From: Bifidobacteriaceae bacterium
GTDB lineage: Bacteria > Actinomycetota > Actinomycetes > Actinomycetales > WQXJ01
Assembly: GCA_031265345.1 (NCBI GenBank)
Contig: JAISCU010000387.1
Location: 1 to 6,087, forward strand
Reading direction: 5' to 3'
DNA: 6,087 bases
The position numbers were made by a program, and so were the translations under genes. Shown here in pieces: positions 1 through 6,042 of the stretch; the stretch's first letter is position 1, and each line of letters begins with the position of its first letter. The notes beneath the pieces were generated by a model that saw only the letters and a list, made by a program, of their open reading frames with translations, had not been told where the DNA came from and did not search any database.

Positions 1-1
1 C

Positions 2-1528
<1,527 letters not shown>

Positions 1529-1593
1529 GGGTCGGCCTCGGTGGCCGGTCGGGCGGCAATTCGTTTGGACGATGCCGCTCGGTCGGCCCGCGC
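1529..1593. terminator. Convergent intergenic stretch with two hairpins, possible bidirectional terminator
   Basis: This is the 65-bp gap between the leuA stop and the stop of the minus-strand membrane-protein gene. One hairpin pairs 1533-1537 with 1543-1547 around a 5-nt loop. A second pairs GCGGCA (1553-1558) with TGCCGC (1573-1578), continued by TCG/CGA inside after a 2-nt bulge. Neither is followed by a T-run on either strand, so neither is a canonical intrinsic terminator. The position between converging genes, and the frequency of U-poor terminators in high-G+C actinobacteria, are the only other support. Confidence 0.3.
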
Positions 1594-2250
1594 CTACACC
1601 CGGGCGCCGTCGTCGCGGTCTTCGGGGTCGCGCCGATGCGGCATCTTCCAGATCAGGGCGGCCGTGCCCGCGACTATCGCGACCAGGCCGCCGCGCGCCA
1701 GCCACACCGGCACCAGCGCCCCGGCCATGGCCCACGCGAAGACCACCACCAGCCCGCCGATCAGTCCGATCCAGCCGAGGACCACCATCGGGTCGCCGCC
1801 CAGGGCCGGTGGCGGCTCGGGGGGCTCGAAATGCTCGTCGGCCCCGGCCGGGCTCCAATCGCGGGGGCCGTACAGGGGCGTGTCGGCGCCGGAGTCGAGG
1901 GAGCGTTCGAGCTGTCCCAGCTCGTGGAGGTCGGCGGACCAGTCCGAGTCGTCTGTCTGGTCGTCGTGATCGGTGAGGCCGTTGCCGTCCGGTCCGCCCG
2001 ACCAGACCACATGGTTCGAGCCCGCTGACGACCGGTTGGCGGGGGACTGAGCGGAGGGGCGCCGGTCGTCCGGAGACTGCCCAGCTGCCCATTCCTGCAG
2101 GTCGGCGGGTAGGGATTGACCCAGTTCGGCGGCCAGCTCTTGCCAGCGGGCGTCGAAATCGGGCGCCGAATCCTCGTGCCCGCTGTGGTCTGGCCGCTCC
2201 CCGCTCACGTCCTGAACTCTACTCGGCCTGCCGGGCCGGGTTGGCGGCAT
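1594..2250 (-). CDS. Actinobacterial two-helix membrane protein of unknown function
   Basis: Encodes 218 residues and has no assigned function. Residues 1-138 are acidic, polar and low-complexity, probably disordered. A conserved-looking proline-rich motif follows at 139-154 (EHFEPPEPPPALGGDP), then two hydrophobic segments at about 155-178 and 184-201, then a charged tail starting KMPHRRDPEDRDD. An (H/Y)xxPPxPPP stretch, a GDP, two helices and an RMP-like end recall a family of uncharacterised actinobacterial proteins often found near leuA; this is recalled, not searched. The positive cluster after helix 2 suggests both termini are cytoplasmic. The ATG at 2250 is chosen because GGAG (2258-2261, minus strand) lies 7 nt upstream. 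A GTG at 2208 is an alternative, but its AGGA lies too close to it. The gene is convergent with leuA and divergent from plsC. The two long plus-strand open frames over it show no such domain logic. Confidence 0.8.
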   Translation of the reverse strand: MPPTRPGRPSRVQDVSGERPDHSGHEDSAPDFDARWQELAAELGQSLPADLQEWAAGQSPDDRRPSAQSPANRSSAGSNHVVWSGGPDGNGLTDHDDQTDDSDWSADLHELGQLERSLDSGADTPLYGPRDWSPAGADEHFEPPEPPPALGGDPMVVLGWIGLIGGLVVVFAWAMAGALVPVWLARGGLVAIVAGTAALIWKMPHRRDPEDRDDGARV

Positions 2251-2293
2251 CGTGCAACTCCGAGCGCTTGGAAGGGCCGCGGGGCCGAACCGA

Positions 2294-2343
2294 GGCCCGG
2301 CCGAACACGGGTTGGCGTCAGACGCTAACCCGTGTTCCGGGCC
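2294..2343. repeat. Long palindrome / hairpin in the divergent promoter region
   Basis: Positions 2303-2319 pair with 2321-2337 around a single central A at 2320. Sixteen of the 17 pairs are Watson-Crick and one is G-T, which becomes a G-U wobble in plus-strand RNA. An outer stem, GGCCCGG (2294-2300) with CCGGGCC (2337-2343), can stack beyond a 3-nt bulge. No T-run follows on either strand, and both neighbouring genes read away from it, so it terminates neither. It fits an operator for a dimeric regulator serving both promoters, or a structured leader element. Confidence 0.65.
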
Positions 2344-2435
2344 GACCGACGCCGGACACGCCCGCCGAGCGGGGCAGTCTACCGGAGCGCGTGAGACGCG
2401 GCTGGCCGGATCTGGGGCGGGCTGAGGGCGCGCGC

Positions 2436-2441
2436 TCTAAT
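2436..2441 (+). promoter_or_regulatory. Candidate -10 element for the plsC operon
   Basis: TCTAAT matches the TATAAT consensus at five of six positions and lies 39 nt before the plsC GTG, which would give a leader of roughly 30 nt. It sits inside an 11-nt palindrome, CTCTAATAGAG (2435-2445). No convincing -35 hexamer is visible 16-19 nt upstream. Confidence 0.35.
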
Positions 2442-2467
2442 AGAGTGAGGGGGCAAACTCTTGGACA

Positions 2468-2475
2468 AGAAGGGA
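2468..2475 (+). promoter_or_regulatory. Ribosome binding site that fixes the plsC start
   Basis: AGAAGGGA... reading 2468-2475 as AGAAGGGA (the preceding base 2467 is also A) gives a purine-rich Shine-Dalgarno ending 5 nt before the GTG at 2481. It decides for that GTG over the in-frame ATG at 2241, whose extra 80 codons are arginine-rich, run through the large palindrome and resemble no acyltransferase N-terminus. Confidence 0.7.
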
Positions 2476-2480
2476 CCACT

Positions 2481-3608
2481 GTGTTCTATTGGCTCGCCAA
2501 GGCGGTGTTGGGGCCGCTGGTGCGGTTGATCTATCAGCCGTGGATCAGGGGAGCCGAGAACATCCCGGCCAAAGGCGCGGCCATTTTGGCGTCGAACCAC
2601 CTGGCCGTCTTCGACTCGGTGTTCGTGCCGGTGGTGATCCCGAGGCGGGTGTTCTACATCGCCAAGTCGGACTACTTCACGGGCCGGGGGCTGAAGGGCC
2701 GTCTGACAGCCGGATTCATGAAGGGCGTCGGCATGATCCCGGTGGACCGAGCGGGGGGTAGGGCGGCCGCCGCCGCGCTCGACCAGGGACGCGAAGTGTT
2801 GGAGCGCCGCCACCTCTTCGGCATCTACCCGGAGGGCACCCGCTCGCCCGACGGGCGCCTCTACCGGGGCAAGACCGGCGCGGCCCGCCTGGCGCTGCAG
2901 ACCGGGGCGCCGGTGGTGCCCATCGCCATGATCGGCACCAACGTGGCGCAGCCCGCAGGGAAGCGGCTCCCCAAGCTGATGCGGGTCGGCGTGGTGGTGG
3001 GCGAGCCGATCGACCTCACGAAGTACCGGGGCATGGAGTCGGACCGGTTCGTCCTGCGCGAGATCACCGACCAGATCATGTTCGAGATCATGAAGCTGTC
3101 CGGCCAGGAGTACGTCGATGTGTACGCGGCCACGATGAAGGCCCGTCTGGCGGCAGGGGCTCCGGCACCGGTTTCTGAGACGCTCGATGCCGCTCCAGGG
3201 GGCCGGTTCCGTCCCGTCGGCCTTGAGCCGCCTGAGCCGCCTGAGTTGCCTGAGTTGCCTGAGGCGGCCGCAGAACTGGGCGGACTGCCGGGCGCCGAGG
3301 TGGGCGGAGAGGGCGAATTGCTGGGCGCACCGGGCGGCGCGCCCTCCGACGCTGGCACCGAGGCGGGGTTCCCCGAAGTCCCCGAGGCGGGGAACCGGGG
3401 CGCTGGGTCGAAGTCCGCGGCGACTGCAAGCCCTCTCGCCTCGCCGGAAAGCCGGGACGGGCTTGACGGACGGAACGGGCCGGATGACACCCCAGAATCG
3501 GACCGGTCTGCGCAGCTGGACCAAGCAGCGCAGCTGGACCAGGCCGAGCCTCCAGCGCGATGGCGCCGTTGGCCCCGCCGAAACAGCAGTAAGAATCACG
3601 AGCAGTAG
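2481..3608 (+). CDS. plsC: 1-acylglycerol-3-phosphate acyltransferase (PlsC family) with long low-complexity C-terminal tail
   Basis: Predicted to transfer an acyl chain to lysophosphatidic acid, giving phosphatidic acid at the cytoplasmic membrane. The GTG start yields MFYWLAKAVLGPLVRLIYQP, a typical hydrophobic PlsC N-terminus. Family motifs are in order: NHLAVFD with the HX4D catalytic pair His40/Asp45, then GMIPVDR, then YPEGTRS (Glu118 to Ser122), then VVPIAMIGTN. The acyltransferase core ends near residue 222, a normal size for the family. It is followed by about 150 extra residues rich in Pro, Ala, Gly and Glu that include two in-frame tandem repeats and end in a Trp/Arg cluster, RWRRWPRR. 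The tail is probably disordered, and the basic aromatic end could touch membrane; both are inference. It is first in a two-gene operon, and its TAG stop overlaps the Shine-Dalgarno of the next gene. Substrate specificity within the family (LPA, or another polar acceptor) cannot be read from sequence. Confidence 0.9.
   Translation: MFYWLAKAVLGPLVRLIYQPWIRGAENIPAKGAAILASNHLAVFDSVFVPVVIPRRVFYIAKSDYFTGRGLKGRLTAGFMKGVGMIPVDRAGGRAAAAALDQGREVLERRHLFGIYPEGTRSPDGRLYRGKTGAARLALQTGAPVVPIAMIGTNVAQPAGKRLPKLMRVGVVVGEPIDLTKYRGMESDRFVLREITDQIMFEIMKLSGQEYVDVYAATMKARLAAGAPAPVSETLDAAPGGRFRPVGLEPPEPPELPELPEAAAELGGLPGAEVGGEGELLGAPGGAPSDAGTEAGFPEVPEAGNRGAGSKSAATASPLASPESRDGLDGRNGPDDTPESDRSAQLDQAAQLDQAEPPARWRRWPRRNSSKNHEQ
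3222..3266 (+). repeat. Five 9-nt in-frame tandem repeats in the plsC tail
   Basis: Five consecutive 9-nt units of the form CYTGAGNNG begin at 3222, 3231, 3240, 3249 and 3258. They encode LEP-PEP-PEL-PEL-PEA, about residues 248-262. Because units are multiples of three, gain or loss would keep the frame. Copies 2-4 are nearly identical, consistent with slippage. Confidence 0.8.
3510..3545 (+). repeat. Two 18-nt in-frame tandem repeats in the plsC tail
   Basis: GCGCAGCTGGACCAAGCA (3510-3527) is followed directly by a copy that differs at its last few bases (3528-3545). The pair encodes AQLDQA twice, residues 344-355. It is a recent-looking in-frame duplication close to the basic C-terminus. 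Confidence 0.85.
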
Positions 3609-3611
3609 GAG
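3607..3611 (+). promoter_or_regulatory. Ribosome binding site overlapping the plsC stop codon
   Basis: AGGAG shares its first two bases with the TAG stop of plsC and lies 5 nt before the ATG at 3617. This arrangement implies one mRNA and probable translational coupling of the acyltransferase and phosphofructokinase genes. Confidence 0.85.
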
Positions 3612-3616
3612 AACTA

Positions 3617-4819
3617 ATGACTGTCAACCGCGTCGCCATCTTGACCGCTGGCGGTTTCGCGCCGTGCCTGTCCGCCGCAGTCGGTGGGCTGATCCAGCGC
3701 TACACCGAATTGTCGCCGGACACCGAAATCCTGATCTACCAATACGGCTATTACGGTCTGCTGACGGGCGACTCCTACCTGGTGGACGCCGAGGCCCGCG
3801 CCAAGGTGGGGATTCTGCAGCGCTTCGGCGGCAGCCCCATCGGCAACTCCAGGGTCAAGCTCACCAACGCGGCGGATCTGACCCGCCGCGGACTGGTCGA
3901 ACCCGGCCAGGACCCCTTGGCGGTGGCGGCCGAGCGCCTCCGGGAGGACAAAGTCGATGTGCTGCACACCATTGGCGGCGACGACACCAACACCACCGCC
4001 GCGGACCTGGCCGCCTACCTGCGCGAGCACAGCTACGACCTGACCGTGGTGGGGCTGCCGAAGACCATCGACAACGACGTGGTGCCGATCAAGCAATCGC
4101 TCGGCGCTTGGACGGCGGCGGAGCAGACGTCGCTGTTCGCCCAGAACATCATCGGGGAGCACCGATCCAACCCGCGCATGTTGATTGTCCACGAGGTGAT
4201 GGGGCGCAATTGCGGCTGGCTGACCGCGGCCGCCGCCACCGAGTACCGCCGCTGGCTGGGCGAGCAGGAATGGAACCCGGCCCTCGGCCTGACCAAGGAG
4301 CGGTGGGACATCCACGGCGTCTACATCCCGGAGCTCAACTTGGACCTCGACGCCGAATCGCGCCGACTCCGCGACATCATGGACCGGATCGGCAACGTCA
4401 ACGTCTTCTTGTCCGAGGGAGCGGGGATCGAGACGATCGTCAACGAGATGGAGGTCTCCGGTCAGGAGGTTCTGCGCGACCCGTTCGGCCACGTCAAGCT
4501 CGACACCATCAATCCGGGCACCTGGTACGCCCGCGAGTTCGCCGAACGCATGGGCGCTCTGAAGACCATGGTCCAGAAGTCAGGTTACTTCTCGCGCTCC
4601 GCCAAGGCGAACGGACGCGACCTGCTGCTGATCCGCTCGATGACGGACCTGGCCGTCGAATCGGCCCGCGAGGGCGTCTCCGGGGTGATCGGACACGACG
4701 AGGACCGCGGCGACGTCCTGCGCGCCATCGAGTTCGACCGCATCAAGGGCGGCAAGGCCTTCGATCCGAACAAGCCGTGGTTCCGGGATCTGCTGGACGG
4801 GATAGGCCAGCCGCACTAG
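3617..4819 (+). CDS. Pyrophosphate-dependent 6-phosphofructokinase (PPi-PFK)
   Basis: Interconverts fructose 6-phosphate and fructose 1,6-bisphosphate in the cytoplasm, using pyrophosphate rather than ATP, so the step is reversible. The 400 residues closely resemble the P. freudenreichii PPi-PFK as I recall it, including LTAGGFAPCLSAAVGGLIQR, the segment FGGSPIGNSRVKLTN, and MVQKSGYFSRSAKAN. Two diagnostic sites indicate PPi use. GGDD at residues 120-123 has Asp123 where ATP enzymes carry Gly. PKTIDND at 148-154 has Lys149 where ATP enzymes usually carry Gly; Asp152 is the likely catalytic base. MGRNCG (195-200) binds the sugar phosphate. The start at 3617 is supported by AGGAG 5 nt upstream. 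It is second in the operon after plsC, with an 8-bp gap. No clear terminator follows in the 155 bp before the opposing DUF3800 gene. Confidence 0.94.
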   Translation: MTVNRVAILTAGGFAPCLSAAVGGLIQRYTELSPDTEILIYQYGYYGLLTGDSYLVDAEARAKVGILQRFGGSPIGNSRVKLTNAADLTRRGLVEPGQDPLAVAAERLREDKVDVLHTIGGDDTNTTAADLAAYLREHSYDLTVVGLPKTIDNDVVPIKQSLGAWTAAEQTSLFAQNIIGEHRSNPRMLIVHEVMGRNCGWLTAAAATEYRRWLGEQEWNPALGLTKERWDIHGVYIPELNLDLDAESRRLRDIMDRIGNVNVFLSEGAGIETIVNEMEVSGQEVLRDPFGHVKLDTINPGTWYAREFAERMGALKTMVQKSGYFSRSAKANGRDLLLIRSMTDLAVESAREGVSGVIGHDEDRGDVLRAIEFDRIKGGKAFDPNKPWFRDLLDGIGQPH

Positions 4820-4933
4820 CTTTTCGGCGCGCGGCCGGGGCTGGGTGCGGTCGGGCTCGCATGGTGGGGCTGGTCGGGCGTTCGGCGGTGCCGCACTCGT
4901 GTGCGCGGCCGCCCCGCGCCCGGCCGATGCCGC

Positions 4934-4952
4934 CGTCGGCCTCCGGCAATGC
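4934..4952. repeat. 19-bp direct repeat, left copy
   Basis: CGTCGGCCTCCGGCAATGC is identical to 5842-5860. The copy lies in the 155-bp gap between the phosphofructokinase stop and the DUF3800 stop, 22 bp outside the DUF3800 coding end. The pair encloses the whole DUF3800 unit, as expected for attachment-site or recombination scars. Confidence 0.75.
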
Positions 4953-4974
4953 GGCGCGATCAGTGACGCCGTGG

Positions 4975-5655
4975 CTAAGAGGTACCGAACTGTTTGCTCC
5001 CGATCTTGTTCAGGTAGTCCTTCCGCAGCGCGCGGCGGCTGCCGAAGAAGAACAGGTCGGATTTGGACAGGCGAGCGTCGTCTGCCTTGGCTCGCAGCAA
5101 TTCAAGGGTGCAGATCAAGTCCGCGACCTGGAACAGACGGTATTCGGAGGGAACCGCGCGGCGGAACTCAATGTCGAAGAAGAAGGCGTTGAACAGTGTG
5201 TTTACTACATCCGTGACCTCGGCTTGACCGTTGTCGTAATAGGCGATCACCTTGTCGAAACTGAGGAAGTATTCGGCGTTGTCGCGCAGGAAGATGGAGA
5301 ACGCTCGCGAGAGGGCGCCTTTGAGTTTGAGCCTCCCTGGGTACTGCCGTTTGCGGAAGACGAACGCCTGGTAGGCGACCGGTGCCCTGCGAGCGAACGT
5401 GAAAATGGCCGTGAACGCGGCGAGTCTTCGCTCCACGCTGAGACCGCGGTACTCGGCCTCTCCCCTGATGGCCGCACCCGTGTGCACCGAGTGGTCGGCG
5501 GGGAATCCCCGGTCTGCCAGGCAATGCGAGAGGCGCGCCGCCTCGGCCTTGATGCCGGCACGTTGGTCGTGGAAGACGAGTCCGACAACGTAGTAATCAG
5601 AACCGGAGTCTCCGAAATCGCCCGACTCGTCGACGAAAATGCTTAAGTCGGACAC
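4975..5655 (-). CDS. DUF3800 domain protein, possible accessory or defence-related gene
   Basis: Encodes 226 residues of the DUF3800 family, whose biochemical role is not established as far as I know. The hallmark start is SIFVDESGDFG, with D9-E-S-G at residues 9-12. The C-terminal part carries Q176-VAD179 followed by a helix and ends LRKDYLNKI. Another acidic residue, Asp141, sits in IAYYDNGQ at the end of a predicted strand. D9, D141 and D179 could form an RNase H-like metal site; this is inference from spacing. Length is normal for the family. The GTG at 5655 is chosen because GGGAGGG lies just upstream on the minus strand and the domain begins 5 residues later. An ATG at 5769 would add 38 residues crossing a strong hairpin. 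The gene is visibly richer in A+T, Lys, Phe and Tyr codons than its neighbours and opposes the adjoining operon. With the flanking 19-bp repeats, this suggests horizontal acquisition. Confidence 0.85.
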   Translation of the reverse strand: MSDLSIFVDESGDFGDSGSDYYVVGLVFHDQRAGIKAEAARLSHCLADRGFPADHSVHTGAAIRGEAEYRGLSVERRLAAFTAIFTFARRAPVAYQAFVFRKRQYPGRLKLKGALSRAFSIFLRDNAEYFLSFDKVIAYYDNGQAEVTDVVNTLFNAFFFDIEFRRAVPSEYRLFQVADLICTLELLRAKADDARLSKSDLFFFGSRRALRKDYLNKIGSKQFGTS

Positions 5656-5656
5656 G

Positions 5657-5664
5657 ACCCTCCC
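5657..5664 (-). promoter_or_regulatory. Ribosome binding site that fixes the DUF3800 start
   Basis: Read on the minus strand, GGGAGGGT ends one base before the GTG at 5655. The GGAG core is 4 nt from the start codon, slightly short but workable. No comparable site precedes the upstream in-frame ATG at 5769. Confidence 0.6.
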
Positions 5665-5674
5665 GACAAGGAAT

Positions 5675-5697
5675 TGGCGGGGGGCTACCCCCCGCCA
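5675..5697 (-). promoter_or_regulatory. GC-rich hairpin in the DUF3800 leader
   Basis: A perfect 10-bp stem pairs TGGCGGGGGG (5675-5684) with CCCCCCGCCA (5688-5697) around a 3-nt CTA loop. It lies 10 nt upstream of the DUF3800 Shine-Dalgarno on the minus strand. The minus-strand downstream side reads ATTCCTTG, a weak pyrimidine run, so it might be an attenuator, a translation-modulating stem, or a terminator shielding the gene from read-through. The structure is certain; the role is not. Confidence 0.6.
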
Positions 5698-5737
5698 TGA
5701 TGTGGACCCGGGTCTTCCGACCAGCCCAATTGTGGAC

Positions 5738-5769
5738 AGCTTAGCACTGCTGCCGCCAGCTCGGGTCAA
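5738..5769 (-). promoter_or_regulatory. Candidate DUF3800 promoter
   Basis: On the minus strand TTGACC (5764-5769) is a five-of-six match to the -35 consensus, and TAAGCT (5738-5743) fits the actinobacterial TANNNT -10 pattern. The 20-nt spacer is longer than the usual 16-19, which weakens the call. Initiation here would give a leader of about 75 nt containing the 5675-5697 hairpin. Confidence 0.3.
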
Positions 5770-5841
5770 CGCGACCGGCGTCTGCCATGTCCTAACGGAC
5801 TGTCATCGAAGAGATTCGGACCGAGGGCTGTTCGCCCAGGT

Positions 5842-5860
5842 CGTCGGCCTCCGGCAATGC
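5842..5860. repeat. 19-bp direct repeat, right copy
   Basis: It is identical and in the same orientation to 4934-4952; the two copies start 908 bp apart. Similarity stops sharply on both sides apart from a loosely shared CAGTG a few bases downstream. It lies 187 bp upstream of the DUF3800 start codon. Confidence 0.75.
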
Positions 5861-5899
5861 CGCAGTGCCCGGAAACGTCGGCGGAAAACCTGCCATCCG

Positions 5900-5921
5900 T
5901 GGCACTCGCTGCCGAGTGCCA
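5900..5921. repeat. 9-bp-stem inverted repeat
   Basis: TGGCACTCG (5900-5908) pairs perfectly with CGAGTGCCA (5913-5921) around a CTGC loop. No T-run follows on either strand. The half-sites GCACTC and GAGTGC recall the CIRCE operator, but the spacer is 6 nt rather than 9 and the outer TTA/TAA are missing, so an operator for another regulator or a chance hairpin is equally possible. Confidence 0.5.
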
Positions 5922-6026
5922 GGCCAGGAAGCCTCGAGAGTCGCATTTCGGCCTGGCGCAGGGCCGCCGGAAGGAACGGACGGGGTTAGATCGCGGCCAG
6001 GCCCGGCGGCATCGTGCGACGGAGGG

Positions 6027-6032
6027 TAGGCT
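6027..6032 (+). promoter_or_regulatory. Candidate -10 for the gene starting at 6043
   Basis: TAGGCT fits the actinobacterial TANNNT -10 pattern. It ends 10 nt before the ATG at 6043, so the transcript would start within a few bases of the codon. No -35 hexamer is visible. Confidence 0.35.
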
Positions 6033-6042
6033 TACCAGCGCC

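Larger units (their letters stand above)
2251..2480. other. Divergent intergenic region (membrane-protein gene / plsC)
   Basis: These 230 bp separate two divergently transcribed genes and must hold both sets of start signals. They contain the minus-strand Shine-Dalgarno at 2258-2261, the large palindrome at 2294-2343, a candidate plsC -10 at 2436-2441 and the plsC Shine-Dalgarno at 2468-2475. I see no tRNA and no credible small ORF. Confidence 0.7.
5656..6042. other. 387-bp stretch without a convincing gene
   Basis: It holds the DUF3800 leader with its hairpin (5675-5697), a candidate minus-strand promoter, the right copy of the 19-bp repeat (5842-5860), a second hairpin (5900-5921) and a candidate -10 for the gene that starts at 6043. 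Open frames on both strands (5639-5989 plus, 6044-5766 minus) have no recognisable domain and look like high-G+C shadows. TGTGGAC occurs twice, at 5701 and 5731, without obvious meaning. Confidence 0.6.

Noticed and set aside
2010..2030. GGTTCGAGCCC resembles a tRNA T-loop.
   Set aside because: The flanking bases do not form a 5-bp T-stem, no acceptor or anticodon arm is present, and it lies inside a coding gene.
2241..2480. An in-frame 80-codon N-terminal extension of plsC from the ATG at 2241.
   Set aside because: It passes through the long palindrome, is arginine-rich and unlike PlsC N-termini, and the GTG at 2481 has a well-placed Shine-Dalgarno.
4820..4933. An intrinsic terminator after the phosphofructokinase gene.
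   Set aside because: Several short GC complementarities exist, but there is no stable stem followed by a T-run. The TTTT at 4821-4824 lies directly after the stop codon with no stem before it.
3187..5646. A very long plus-strand open frame (819 codons) across the plsC tail, the phosphofructokinase gene and the region opposite DUF3800.
   Set aside because: It is out of frame with two well-supported genes and antisense to a third. Its translation is Arg/Gly/Pro-rich without domains, and stop-poor off-frames are expected at this G+C.
5741..5767. TTAGCACTG at 5741 resembles the left half of a CIRCE element.
   Set aside because: The sequence 9 nt further on (GCTCGGGTC) does not match the GAGTGCTAA right half.
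5656..5769. A 38-residue N-terminal extension of the DUF3800 protein from the ATG at 5769.
   Set aside because: It crosses a perfect GC hairpin and the candidate promoter, lacks a ribosome binding site, and the domain begins directly after the GTG at 5655.
2243..6017. A 13-nt match, GGCGGCATCGTGC, at 2243-2255 and 6005-6017.
   Set aside because: It is short and GC-rich, lies in unrelated contexts, and could easily be chance at this composition.
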